DNA from: Oscillospiraceae bacterium
Lineage (GTDB): Bacteria; Bacillota; Clostridia; Oscillospirales; Oscillospiraceae
Direction of reading: 5' to 3'
NCBI GenBank assembly: GCA_902798545.1
Contig: CADBWQ010000015.1
Span: forward strand, 1 to 60,907
DNA: 60,907 bases
Part shown: piece by piece, positions 1-8,112 of the stretch
How the letters are laid out: the number at the start of each line of letters is the position of its first letter
Numbering within the stretch: position 1 is the first letter of the stretch
Position numbers and translations under genes: made by a program
The notes under the pieces: generated by a model
Told to the model about the DNA's origin: nothing
Seen by the model: the letters and a program-made list of their open reading frames with translations, nothing else
Database searches by the model: none

Positions 1-573
1 GCCCATGCACTCGATGGTCTTGATGAACAGCGGGGCGGTGGTGGAGCGGAGCTTGACACCGTTGAGGTCTTCGGGCTTATAGATGTCCTTGTTGGTGACA
101 ACGGAGCGATAGCCGAAGGAGTAGTGGGTGTCGAGAACATGGATGTTCTCTTCAGCCAGACGGTCAGTGATGTCCTTCACGATCTCGGAACCCATGATGT
201 AGTTGTACTCTGCGTCGTTGGTGAAGAGCATCGGGCCGGCCAGAACGGCGCAGTCACCGACATACTCGGCGAACAGGGAGGGCTCTTCCAGACCGATCCA
301 GTTGTCGCCGTTGTAGGCGTGAACCAGGGAGTCGGCGTAGCAGTCCAGCTCATTCAGGCCGTGATAGGTCACGGTGATGTGGCCTTCGGTCCGCTCGGTG
401 ACGGCTTCGGCGAAGAGCTCGGCCGCCTTGTAGTTCCACTCAGCGGGGTTGAAGACGTTAGAGTAGGTCAGGTCAATGTGAAAATCATCCGCGTCGTCCG
501 CATAAGCCGTTCCTACGGCTGCGAGCGAGAAGATCATGGCCATGACCATCAGCATTGCTAGGAGTTTTTTCAT
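1..573 (-). CDS. dctP: TRAP transporter substrate-binding protein DctP, partial (3' end beyond window)
   Basis: Reading leftward from an ATG at 573-571, the frame is open to the window edge (191 codons visible). It begins with a signal peptide (MKKLLAMLMVMAMIFSLAA, predicted signal peptidase I cleavage near AYA-DD), then a periplasmic-binding-type sequence with the DctP-like stretch ending in LNGVKLRSTTAPLF, which in DctP proteins lies near the carboxylate-binding arginine. DctP proteins capture C4-dicarboxylates or other organic acids outside the membrane and hand them to the DctQM permease, whose genes would lie further left. No lipobox cysteine follows the signal, unusual for a Gram-positive binding protein. 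An AGGATGG ribosome site precedes the start. The exact ligand cannot be judged. Confidence 0.85.
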   Translation of the reverse strand, partial: MKKLLAMLMVMAMIFSLAAVGTAYADDADDFHIDLTYSNVFNPAEWNYKAAELFAEAVTERTEGHITVTYHGLNELDCYADSLVHAYNGDNWIGLEEPSLFAEYVGDCAVLAGPMLFTNDAEYNYIMGSEIVKDITDRLAEENIHVLDTHYSFGYRSVVTNKDIYKPEDLNGVKLRSTTAPLFIKTIECMG

Positions 574-816
574 GTTTTTGCCATCCTTTTCATTTATTTT
601 GGTTATATATTCGTGCTGCGCACGGTAACCACACCATCAGACCCCGAAACAGTCTTTCACCGGTACGCGAAGGCCTCCTGTTTACATAACAAAAAACACT
701 GAAAAGGGCGATCAGCCGCATTGACACGGCTGATGGAAGAAGCGTACAACCAATCGATCGGGGTGCACATCCATGATAAACAAAATAAATATTAACATCC
801 TGTGAATACCGTTTAG

Positions 817-845
817 AATATACGCGCAAAAGCATAAAATGTCAA
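817..845 (-). promoter_or_regulatory. Sigma-A promoter for dctP with ~237-nt leader
   Basis: On the minus strand TTGACA (845-840), a 17-bp spacer and TATATT (822-817) give a near-consensus promoter. The start site would be near 810, leaving a leader of about 237 nt before the dctP ATG. Within the leader, CAGCCG/CGGCTG can form a small hairpin. A perfect palindrome CTGTC-A-GACAG (847-857) abuts the -35 box and could bind an activator or repressor. The 81-codon frame that crosses this leader is not credible as a gene. Confidence 0.7.
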
Positions 846-980
846 CCTGTCAGACAGATTGAGCAGACGCTTTTGACTGATTGCACAAATTGGAGAACGG
901 ATTTTTGTGAGGTTTGCGGTATTGACGAAGAAAACTCTGCAGGTTCTCTTCAGAACTGTTCGGGTCTGCCTAATTTTCTA

Positions 981-1011
981 TTGACAATTCTGTGAGAATG
1001 AAGTATTCTCA
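981..1011 (+). promoter_or_regulatory. Sigma-A promoter with palindromic operator over the -10 box
   Basis: TTGACA (981-986), 17-bp spacer, TATTCT (1004-1009). A perfect inverted repeat TGAGAAT-gaagt-ATTCTCA (993-1011) covers the spacer and the whole -10 element, the position expected of a repressor operator. It drives the glycerol-1-phosphate dehydrogenase gene, with a leader of about 65 nt. The rest of 574-1050 holds only this promoter, the divergent dctP promoter and AT-rich sequence. Confidence 0.75.
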
Positions 1012-1083
1012 GAAAACAAATATAGCCGTTTTTGAGCATATTGAACAAAAATGGAAATGATCTTAAAGGAGACACGTTGGACT

Positions 1084-2322
1084 ATGATCATGAACTGTGC
1101 GCAGTACACCGGCCCCTGCCGCTGCGGCCGGACCCATACCCTCGAGACCAGGAAAGTCGTTGTTGACTACGGCGCTCTGGACCATTTTGAGGAATATATG
1201 GAAGAGCTCGGCCTCACCGGCCGGAGAGCGGTGGTCTATGACACCGTGATTTACAAGCTCACGGAAGGCAAGCATGTGAAGGCCGACCAGGAGATCGTTC
1301 TGGAATCGAAGGGGCTGTTCTCCGAAAAGGGCCTGATCGAGGACATGATGAAACAGCTGGATCATCCGGATGTCATTGTGGCTTTCGGCGCCGGTACGAT
1401 CATGGACTTCGGCCGCTATCCCGCCTATCACCTCGGCATCCCCTTTGTGGCGGTCCCGACCCTGGCCAGTTCCGACGGCTTCACGGCGAACATCTGCTCC
1501 ATTGTCATCGACGGCCAGAAGAAGTCCATCCCGATGCAGGCTCCCGAACTGGTCGTCGCCGACCTCGATATCATCAAGGGTGCTCCTGCCCGCCTGGTGG
1601 CCAGCGGCATCAACGACATCCTGGCCAAGTACATTTCCCTGGTTGACTGGCGCATTTCGAAGATCGTGGCGAATGAATACTATTGCCCGATGGTCGCCGA
1701 CCTTGCCGAGCACGCCCTGAAACTGATGCAGGATGCCGCGGACAAGTACGCCGCGACCGGCGTCGCCGATCACGAGGCCATGACCATGGCCCAGATGGAG
1801 AGCGGCCTCACGATGCAGCTGCTGGATCACTCCCGCGCAGCCTCGGGTGCCGAGCATCTCATGGCGCACCTTGTTGAGATGAAGCCGCCGCGCTTCGAGA
1901 AGGCGGAGGGCATCCACGGCGAGTGCGTCGGTGTCGGAACCTTCCGCTGCTGCCGGCTGTATCACGAGCTGGCGGAGAAGACTCCGAAGGCGAAGCCCTT
2001 CGAGCCGCTCACCAGAGACTGGGTCCTGGAGAAATTCGGCGAGCGCCTCTGCGACGGCATTATGAAGGAGAACGAGAACGACGTGCTCGGTACCTTCGAT
2101 CCACAGAACATCGTCGACCACTGGGATGAGATCAGGGAACTCATCGCGACGATTCCGCCGGTGGAGAAAATGGAAAAGCTCTACAAAGACTGCGGCTGCA
2201 AGTACCTGCCCGAGCATATCGGCATCGATCCGTCTCTGGACGATGAGATGCTGCCCATCTCGGCCGCCATCCGCAACCGGCTCACGCTGGTCCGGATGAT
2301 GCGCGTGCTGGATTTTGAATAA
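1084..2322 (+). CDS. egsA: sn-glycerol-1-phosphate dehydrogenase (AraM/EgsA family)
   Basis: Cytoplasmic NAD(P)-dependent reduction of dihydroxyacetone phosphate to sn-glycerol-1-phosphate, member of the iron-alcohol-dehydrogenase/dehydroquinate synthase superfamily. The protein has the nucleotide-binding GAGTIMD loop (about residues 102-108), the VPTLASSDG segment, and the metal-ligand regions ASGINDILAK, GAEHLMAH and GIHGECVG in family order; about 412 residues is the usual length. The frame opens at 1051, but AAAGGAG at 1065-1071 lies inside that extension and is spaced 12 nt from the ATG at 1084, so 1084 is preferred (1090 is possible). In bacteria such enzymes supply G1P for heptaprenylglyceryl phosphate or unusual lipids. 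It stands alone between its own promoter and a terminator. Confidence 0.88.
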   Translation: MIMNCAQYTGPCRCGRTHTLETRKVVVDYGALDHFEEYMEELGLTGRRAVVYDTVIYKLTEGKHVKADQEIVLESKGLFSEKGLIEDMMKQLDHPDVIVAFGAGTIMDFGRYPAYHLGIPFVAVPTLASSDGFTANICSIVIDGQKKSIPMQAPELVVADLDIIKGAPARLVASGINDILAKYISLVDWRISKIVANEYYCPMVADLAEHALKLMQDAADKYAATGVADHEAMTMAQMESGLTMQLLDHSRAASGAEHLMAHLVEMKPPRFEKAEGIHGECVGVGTFRCCRLYHELAEKTPKAKPFEPLTRDWVLEKFGERLCDGIMKENENDVLGTFDPQNIVDHWDEIRELIATIPPVEKMEKLYKDCGCKYLPEHIGIDPSLDDEMLPISAAIRNRLTLVRMMRVLDFE

Positions 2323-2349
2323 TCCTGCCGGTTTTCGCCTGTTGTATGC

Positions 2350-2380
2350 TTCCCCCGCGCCTGGCGGGGGAATGCTGTTT
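2350..2380 (+). terminator. Rho-independent terminator after egsA
   Basis: Nine-base-pair stem (TTCCCCCGC 2350-2358 with GCGGGGGAA 2364-2372) and a 5-nt loop, followed by TGCTGTTTT. The T-run is short, so termination may be partial. Confidence 0.55.
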
Positions 2381-2400
2381 TCCTTGAGGAGGGGTCGACT

Positions 2401-3147
2401 GTGTTTGAAGAGTTTACAATAAGGGATATGCTGCTGGGGAACCTGACCTTTACACAGAATCTTGATTTCTGCGTCAGGCTGCTGTTGGCCTGCGTCTGCG
2501 GCGCGGCCATCGGGGTCGAGCGCAGCAGGCATTTTAAGGAAGCCGGTGTCCGTACCCATATCATCGTCTGCATGGGGGCGGCTCTCGCCATGATCGTTTC
2601 CAAATACAGTTTTGTGGACCTGACGCTGGCGGACGGTTCCGCGTTTCCCGGGACCAACGGCGCGGACCCTGCCCGTGTGGCGGCCCAGGTCATCAGCGGC
2701 ATCAGCTTCCTGGGCGCCGGTGTCATCTTCAAGCGTGAGGGCCTGGTCCGTGGCCTGACCACCGCCGCCGGCATCTGGGTAACGGCAGCCATCGGTCTTG
2801 CGGTCGGCTCCGGCATGCTGGTGGTGGGCCTCTTTGCCGCGCTTGTGGTCTGCATCCTGCAGGTCCTGATGCACATGTTTGTCTTCGGACCGGACGCCTA
2901 TGCAACAAACCAGCTGCACTTCACCGTCAAGAACGGGTATGAGTTCAACCACGCGCTGACCAAACAGCTCGAGGAATGGAACGGAACGGTACTGGAGAGC
3001 GCCTACTCCCGGAACCAGGAGGACGGCACCACGGACTATGACCTGACAGTGCGCCGCCGCTCGGAGATCACTTATGCTGAGATGAAGGAATTCATCGCCA
3101 AGCATGAGGAGATCATCTCCGCCACCAACAACTCGGCGAAAAAGTAG
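2401..3147 (+). CDS. MgtC/SapB family membrane protein
   Basis: A 248-residue protein with a multi-helix membrane half (roughly residues 20-165) containing the family landmarks GAAIGVERSRHFKEAGVRTHIIVCMGAAL (split here: GAAIGVERSR, AGVRTHI), ISFLGAGVIFK and TTAAGIWVTAAIGLAVG, then a soluble C-terminal domain resembling the ACT-like domain of MgtC proteins. MgtC-type proteins are linked to survival at low Mg2+ and to modulation of the F-ATPase in pathogens; for clostridial members the role is open. GTG is the start: GAGGAGGGG sits 5-13 nt upstream and no better ATG exists. Single gene between two hairpins, so probably monocistronic. Confidence 0.85.
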   Translation: MFEEFTIRDMLLGNLTFTQNLDFCVRLLLACVCGAAIGVERSRHFKEAGVRTHIIVCMGAALAMIVSKYSFVDLTLADGSAFPGTNGADPARVAAQVISGISFLGAGVIFKREGLVRGLTTAAGIWVTAAIGLAVGSGMLVVGLFAALVVCILQVLMHMFVFGPDAYATNQLHFTVKNGYEFNHALTKQLEEWNGTVLESAYSRNQEDGTTDYDLTVRRRSEITYAEMKEFIAKHEEIISATNNSAKK

Positions 3148-3194
3148 CCCGCGGAGAGCTTGAGCTGAAGAAAAGCGCATAAGAAGCGAAATTA

Positions 3195-3226
3195 CCCGGC
3201 GGAAACTCCGCCGGGCGCTTTTCTTT
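3195..3226 (+). terminator. Rho-independent terminator after mgtC-like gene
   Basis: CCCGGCGG (3195-3202), 5-nt loop, CCGCCGGG (3208-3215), then CGCTTTTCTTTCT. Strong GC stem with a T-rich tail. Confidence 0.75.
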
Positions 3227-3335
3227 CTCTGAGGCTTGTGGTAAAATAAGGATAACTGAGAGTGAGACCGCCGGGACCCTGTATCTGGAGAGGAGGAAGT
3301 CCGCCCGGCGGGCGAATCATAAAGGAGCGATGAAA

Positions 3336-4265
3336 ATGCAGGAAACGCAGAACATGTTGGACTTTCTGAGAGAAGAGGGCATCGGTGAATCCCTGATCGG
3401 TGAAATCGAGGCTTTCCGGCGGGCGTATCCGGCGACGGGCGACCTGCGGCGGATTCCGAAGCCCCATTTTCACTATTACGGAAAGGAGATCTGGCTGAAA
3501 GCGCTGACGGCGCTGCTCGCCGGGGAAAACATCCTCCTGGTTGGCCCAAAGGCAACGGGTAAGAATGTCCTGGCAGAGAACCTCTCTGCGGTGTTTGATC
3601 GGCCGCAGTGGGACATCTCTTTCTATCTGAATACGGATGCGGCCTCCCTCATCGGGACCGATACCTTCCGCGGCGGCGAGGTTGTCCTGCGGGAAGGTCC
3701 GATCACCCAGTGCGCGAAAGCGGGCGGCTTCGGCGTCCTGGATGAGATCAACATGGCCAAGAACGAGTCCCTTGCCGTGCTGCATGCGACGCTGGACTTC
3801 CGCCGGATCATCGACGTGCCCGGTTACGACCGGATCAGTCTGGCACCGGGGACCCGCTTCATCGCCACCATGAACTACGGCTACGCCGGTACCAGGGAAC
3901 TCAATGAAGCGCTCGCCTCGCGCTTTATGGTGATCCAGATGCCCATCATTTCGAATGAAAACCTCCGCAAGCTCCTCGTTACCCAGCACCCCGCCCTGAA
4001 GCCGGAATACTCCGACCAGCTGGCCCAGCTCTTTGGCGAGATCCGGGCCAAGTGCGAGAGCGCCGAGATCTCTACCAAGGCGCTGGATCTGCGCGGTCTG
4101 CTCGCGGCGGTTTCCCTCGTCGAGAACGGACTCAGCCTCGGCGACGCGCTGGAGCTCGGCATCATCAACAAGAGCTTTGACGACTTTGAACGCCAGCTTG
4201 TGACCGACATCATCTCCGCGCGCATCGATGGCACAGTCAGCCGGAAAGAGCTCTTCCTGTCATGA
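3336..4265 (+). CDS. MoxR-type AAA+ ATPase
   Basis: About 309 residues. Walker A GPKATGKN (about 70-77), Walker B VLDEINMA (about 134-141), sensor-1 region FIATMNYGY and an arginine-finger segment LNEALASRFMV identify the MoxR/CbbQ/NorQ branch of AAA+ chaperones. These ATPases remodel or insert metals into partner enzymes together with a VWA-domain protein, which here is the next gene, overlapping by 4 nt (ATGA). AAAGGAG at 3321-3327 lies only 2 nt from the ATG at 3330 but 8 nt from the ATG at 3336, so 3336 is the likelier start. The client protein is not evident from the window. Confidence 0.88.
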   Translation: MQETQNMLDFLREEGIGESLIGEIEAFRRAYPATGDLRRIPKPHFHYYGKEIWLKALTALLAGENILLVGPKATGKNVLAENLSAVFDRPQWDISFYLNTDAASLIGTDTFRGGEVVLREGPITQCAKAGGFGVLDEINMAKNESLAVLHATLDFRRIIDVPGYDRISLAPGTRFIATMNYGYAGTRELNEALASRFMVIQMPIISNENLRKLLVTQHPALKPEYSDQLAQLFGEIRAKCESAEISTKALDLRGLLAAVSLVENGLSLGDALELGIINKSFDDFERQLVTDIISARIDGTVSRKELFLS

Positions 4266-5980
4266 TACAGGAAATATCGGACCTGCAGAAAAAGCGCGCT
4301 TACAATCTGATCTGGAACGCTGCGGCGGACTACGGCTTTACCCCGGATTTCAAGTCCTATACCACCGCGGGTATCGCGGATATCTACTGGAACAGTGTTT
4401 TCGGCCTGGCACATAAGTATTATGACTATCCAAAGCTGAGCAAACTGTTTCGCGGCCTGGAGCACGAGGAAGAGGCGGGGGAGTACGAGGCCCTGCTCTG
4501 GCTCGGACTGGAGAACGCCCTTGTACAGAGAGAAAAGAAGACCCGCCCCGCGCTCACCGCGCTGCAGCGGAACTATGCCGAGGCCTGGCTCCGGAAATTC
4601 GGTGGAACAAAGGCGGAGGACGACCGCTTTTTCGACTTTCTGGCAAAAGCGCATTACCGGCGCCTGCTGGGCCTGCCGCAGGAACTCTCCCGCTATGATC
4701 TCGCCCTGCTGGACGAGCTGGAGTTCTCCCCGGACCTGGACACCGATGCCCTTGTGGCGGAGATGCAGCGCCTCCTGCTCAAGTGGTTCGCCATCCGGGC
4801 GAAGGAGCGCTCGCACGAGTTCCATCCCTGGAACCTCCCCTTCCTGAAGAAGGCGGAGACACGAAAGCACGGCAAGGCGAAGCTTCGCCCCTTCGGCCTC
4901 GGCCTGGCCGAGCACCCCCTTCCCGACGACGGCGGCAGCGAGATGCCGGAGGACCCCATGGAGCGCCGAACCTCGCTGAGCGAGGCGGAACTGCGGGAGT
5001 TCATGGCGGAGAAGTACGGCCGGCCGATCCTGCGCCCGGAGCAGATTGCCGCGCTGGAGAAACAGCTCTGCACAGGCAATCACAAAGGCTGCCATCTGCA
5101 TCTGACCAAGGGCGAGGCGGCAACCGCCCACATCCGCAACGGATTCGAAGCCCTGCAGAAAGAGAAAGAAGCGGCCCAGATCGCACGAAACCGCGCTGTT
5201 TTCCACGCACATGAGGCCCAGAACCGCATCGCCATCTCCAGACTCGTGGAGAAGATCCAGAACTCCGTCCTGCTTTACCTCCAGCCCTATACCGTGAGGG
5301 GAAACGCCGGCGAACTGGAAGCCGGCCGTGTCTGGCGGGCACTGGACCTGAACGATCCGGACGTCTTCCGGCGCCGGGAAAACAGCAACGCCGGCGACGT
5401 CAGCGTCGACATCCTTCTTGACGCATCCACTTCTCAGAAGGGCCGCCTGGAGAGCATCTCCGGCCAGGGCTACTGCATCGCCGAGGCCCTGAGCCGCTGC
5501 GGCATTCCATGCCGGGTGATGGGCTTCTGCTCCATGACCGGCTACACCGTCGTCCGGATCTTCCGCGACTACTGGGAATCCGGAAAAAACGACCGGATCT
5601 TCGACTATGTCTCCAACGGCTGCAACCGCGACGGGCTCGCGGTCCGGCTGGTGCGGACCATGATGGAGAACGCGGCCTGTGAGCACCGCATCCTGATCAT
5701 CCTGTCGGATGTGAAGCCCCAGGATATCGTCCGCATCTGGAACGAGGAAGAGGAGAGCTTCATCTCCTATGAGCAGGAGACCGGCGTGCGGGACACTGCC
5801 TATGAGGTGCGCCGTGCCCGGGCTGAAGGGATCGCGGTGATCTGCGTCTTCACCGGCGAGGATGAGGATCTCCCGGCTGCGCGGACGGTCTATGGCCGCG
5901 ATTTTGCGCGGATCCGGTCCGTTGACCAGCTGGCGGATACCGTCGGACTCCTGATCCAGAACCAGATCAGGAACATCTGA
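4262..5980 (+). CDS. VWA domain protein, MoxR partner (NorD/CoxE-like)
   Basis: A 572-residue cytoplasmic protein. The N-terminal two thirds are helical and charged and include GRPILRPEQIAALEKQLC followed by GNHKGCHLHLTKGE, a block typical of clostridial NorD-like partners of MoxR. The C-terminal third is a von Willebrand A domain: VDILLDASTS carries the MIDAS DxSxS motif (about D387-S391), followed by CRVMGFCSMTGYT and a second MIDAS region ILIILSDVKPQD. It overlaps moxR by 4 nt and must be co-translated. By analogy it is the adaptor that binds the client while the ATPase hexamer does work. No obvious client is adjacent; the downstream gene has its own promoter. Confidence 0.82.
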   Translation: MIQEISDLQKKRAYNLIWNAAADYGFTPDFKSYTTAGIADIYWNSVFGLAHKYYDYPKLSKLFRGLEHEEEAGEYEALLWLGLENALVQREKKTRPALTALQRNYAEAWLRKFGGTKAEDDRFFDFLAKAHYRRLLGLPQELSRYDLALLDELEFSPDLDTDALVAEMQRLLLKWFAIRAKERSHEFHPWNLPFLKKAETRKHGKAKLRPFGLGLAEHPLPDDGGSEMPEDPMERRTSLSEAELREFMAEKYGRPILRPEQIAALEKQLCTGNHKGCHLHLTKGEAATAHIRNGFEALQKEKEAAQIARNRAVFHAHEAQNRIAISRLVEKIQNSVLLYLQPYTVRGNAGELEAGRVWRALDLNDPDVFRRRENSNAGDVSVDILLDASTSQKGRLESISGQGYCIAEALSRCGIPCRVMGFCSMTGYTVVRIFRDYWESGKNDRIFDYVSNGCNRDGLAVRLVRTMMENAACEHRILIILSDVKPQDIVRIWNEEEESFISYEQETGVRDTAYEVRRARAEGIAVICVFTGEDEDLPAARTVYGRDFARIRSVDQLADTVGLLIQNQIRNI

Positions 5981-6020
5981 AACTTTTCGGAAAAACCGGC
6001 AGAATTCCTCCCGGGAAGCA

Positions 6021-6049
6021 TTGACCGGAGCAAAGGAAAATGTTAAAAT
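6021..6049 (+). promoter_or_regulatory. Sigma-A promoter for the VanY pair
   Basis: TTGACC (6021-6026), 17-bp spacer, TAAAAT (6044-6049). The TTG at 6021, which could be read as an upstream start codon for the following frame, is part of this -35 box, so the coding start must be downstream. Confidence 0.7.
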
Positions 6050-6086
6050 AAAAAATAACACTGATGAGAGTGAGGAGGGGCGTTTC

Positions 6087-6992
6087 ATGAGATACAGCCG
6101 CCCTGTGCGCCTGGTATTCGGGATCATTATTCTGATCCTTTTTGGCTGGTATCAGGTGAGATGGATGACCAACAGCGTGATGAGCAATGAGGTGGGCAAT
6201 GTACAGAAAAAGCCCGCGGCCGCGGCCAGTACGCCCGCGCCGGAAGCCGCTGTGATGGAAGCCGCACCGGCCGAGGTGACGCCGGAACCCACGCCGGAAC
6301 CCACGCCGGAGCCGACCCCGGAGCCGACCCCGCGCCCGGAGGAACTCAAGGCGGCGGAGCTCGGTCTGCCGACACCGCCTGTGGTCGACGTTCACAGCTG
6401 GGAGCTGATGCTTGTCAATGCCAAACACCCCATCGAGACCTATGAGCCGCCCCAGCTGGCTTATCTGAGCATGAACGGTGAGGACACGGATATCTCCTAC
6501 GATTACAGCGACTACCGCTGCCCGGTGGACTCGCGGATCGCCCAGCCCCTGATTGACTTCACCCAGGGCTGCAGGCAGGCCGGACTCCCGGTCTATCTGT
6601 CCTCGGGCTACCGCTCCTATGACACCCAGAACTATCTCTACGAGCGGAAGATCGGCCAGGGCTATTCGCCCGAGGTCGCCGCGACGATTGTTGCCCGTCC
6701 CGGTACCAGTGAGCACCAGAGCGGCCTGGTCTGCGACATCACGGACTACTATCGCGAGCTGAAGGACAGTTCTCTGGAGCTTACGGATACCTACCAGTGG
6801 CTGAAGGAACACTGCGCGGAGTACGGCTTCGTGGTTCGCTATCCCGCGGACAAGAGCGGCAGCGCCGACAGCATCACCGGCATCATCTATGAACCGTGGC
6901 ACTTCCGCTATGTGGGCGTGGAGCCTGCGACTTATATGATGCAGAACAACCTCTGCCTGGAGGAGTTCCTGGCCCTCTACGGCGTGGAGTAA
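6087..6992 (+). CDS. D-Ala-D-Ala carboxypeptidase, VanY/M15B family, membrane-anchored
   Basis: Zinc carboxypeptidase trimming the terminal D-alanine of peptidoglycan stem peptides outside the membrane. Start ATG 6087 follows GAGGAGGGG (6072-6080) and the promoter. One N-terminal transmembrane helix (VRLVFGIIILILFGWYQV), a low-complexity Pro-Glu-Thr linker with PEPT repeats, then the M15 domain: SSGYRSYDTQ, the zinc-ligand motif SEHQSGLVCD (H210, D217) and EPWHFRYVG with catalytic Glu269 and zinc His272. All key residues are present, so it should be active. The next gene encodes a paralogue 10 nt downstream, in the same operon. Confidence 0.87.
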   Translation: MRYSRPVRLVFGIIILILFGWYQVRWMTNSVMSNEVGNVQKKPAAAASTPAPEAAVMEAAPAEVTPEPTPEPTPEPTPEPTPRPEELKAAELGLPTPPVVDVHSWELMLVNAKHPIETYEPPQLAYLSMNGEDTDISYDYSDYRCPVDSRIAQPLIDFTQGCRQAGLPVYLSSGYRSYDTQNYLYERKIGQGYSPEVAATIVARPGTSEHQSGLVCDITDYYRELKDSSLELTDTYQWLKEHCAEYGFVVRYPADKSGSADSITGIIYEPWHFRYVGVEPATYMMQNNLCLEEFLALYGVE

Positions 6993-7002
6993 GCCCCCGG
7001 CA

Positions 7003-7980
7003 ATGAAGAGAATCCTGTGTATCACAGCGGCGGCGATGCTGCTGCTGTTCATGTGCTTCGCACTTGCGGGCTGCGGACCCATCGACCGGCTGAAGGAACT
7101 GAACGCGGTGCGGATCACCCCGACCCCCTCTCTGGCGGAGTCGGTTGCAACTCCTCCCGCCCCGACGCCTGAGGCGCAGGCCGCCGTGATCGAGACCGTC
7201 GAAGAACCTGCGGCCCCCGCCTCCGAAGAGGCCGGGCTGCCGCCCGCCGACATGGCGGCGGAGCCTGTTGCAGAACCGGTCGCGGAAGACGGCGCCGGGA
7301 CCATCCCGGAACCCGCTGCCGAGGCGGTCCCGGACGCTGTGGCGGTCACGGCGCCGGAACCCCCCGCACCCCTGCCGGATATCGACATCAACAGTTTCGA
7401 GTTTCTTCTGGCAAACTCCTATAACAGCATCGGCATGGAATATGCGCCGCCCTATGCAAACTTCGAAGGCCAGGGGATTGACGCCCGTATTGTGGAACCG
7501 GCGACTGCGTTTGTCAACGCGGCCCGGGAGGCCTGCACCAATGTCTGGGTCAGCGCCGCGTTCCGCAATTCCGAATTCCTCAACAGCTGGTATCTGAGCT
7601 ACTTTAACAACGTCTATCACCGTGATGCTGTCGAGACGGCGAATCACTTCCTCGCCCAGGGCATTGACGAGCACCAGACCGGTCTTGCTATCGACTTTAC
7701 GGATGTGCTGTACCGCGCGGCGCTGTATGAGATCTTTGACGATCCGGAGATGCAGGAAACCGAACTCTACGAATGGGCGGTGGAACACTGTGCCGAATAC
7801 GGCTTCATCCTCCGCTACCCGGAGGGCAAGGAACAGTACTACGGCGTGGCCTGCCGCCATCCGGCCCACTTCCGCTATGTCGGCGAGGAGGCCGCCCGCT
7901 ACATCATGGACAACGACCTCTGCCTGGAGGAGTTCCTGATGATGTACGATGGGAACAAGGTTTTTCTTCCGGCACCCTGA
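7003..7980 (+). CDS. VanY-like M15 lipoprotein lacking the catalytic glutamate
   Basis: A 325-residue lipoprotein (signal peptide with lipobox LAGC) followed by a Pro/Ala/Glu-rich linker and an M15B-type domain paralogous to the preceding protein. The zinc ligands are retained (EHQTGLAID, H224 and D231; HFRYVG, H289), but where the active paralogue has EPWH this one has HPAH, so the catalytic base Glu is His286 and the following Trp is Ala. The substrate-binding GYRS segment has become AFRN. The C-terminal tail DNDLCLEEFLMMY matches that of the paralogue, showing recent duplication. Either it is a non-catalytic peptidoglycan-binding partner or it has altered chemistry. Translationally close (10 nt) to the upstream gene; terminated by the hairpin at 8039. 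Confidence 0.82.
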   Translation: MKRILCITAAAMLLLFMCFALAGCGPIDRLKELNAVRITPTPSLAESVATPPAPTPEAQAAVIETVEEPAAPASEEAGLPPADMAAEPVAEPVAEDGAGTIPEPAAEAVPDAVAVTAPEPPAPLPDIDINSFEFLLANSYNSIGMEYAPPYANFEGQGIDARIVEPATAFVNAAREACTNVWVSAAFRNSEFLNSWYLSYFNNVYHRDAVETANHFLAQGIDEHQTGLAIDFTDVLYRAALYEIFDDPEMQETELYEWAVEHCAEYGFILRYPEGKEQYYGVACRHPAHFRYVGEEAARYIMDNDLCLEEFLMMYDGNKVFLPAP

Positions 7981-8038
7981 CTGCCGGAACAGTCTGACCG
8001 GAGTCCGGTCTTTGCCGGCTGGATCAGCGTGAGACCTG

Positions 8039-8068
8039 AAAATGCCGCCGGTGGCGGCATTTTCTTTG
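8039..8068 (+). terminator. Terminator after the VanY pair
   Basis: Eleven-base-pair stem AAAATGCCGCC (8039-8049)/GGCGGCATTTT (8053-8063) with a 3-nt loop, followed by CTTTG. It overlaps the 5' extension of the next open frame, which argues for a later start there. Confidence 0.7.
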
Positions 8069-8112
8069 AAGCATCCTTTGAATTATCCGCGGAAATGGAA
8101 CACAGGGCTTGG

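Noticed and set aside
590-835. 81-codon frame in the dctP leader
   Set aside because: Overlaps the dctP promoter and leader, lacks a ribosome site and has no protein-like character.
1063-3555. Very long antisense frame (830 codons) opposite egsA and the mgtC-like gene
   Set aside because: High-GC coding DNA often leaves an antisense frame open; the product is rich in His/Arg/Gly without domains and spans two genes and a terminator.
6281-6345. Short tandem repeat that might be a CRISPR or mobile repeat
   Set aside because: It encodes the PEPT linker of the VanY protein; similar Pro-Thr linkers at 50430 and 57100 are likewise coding.
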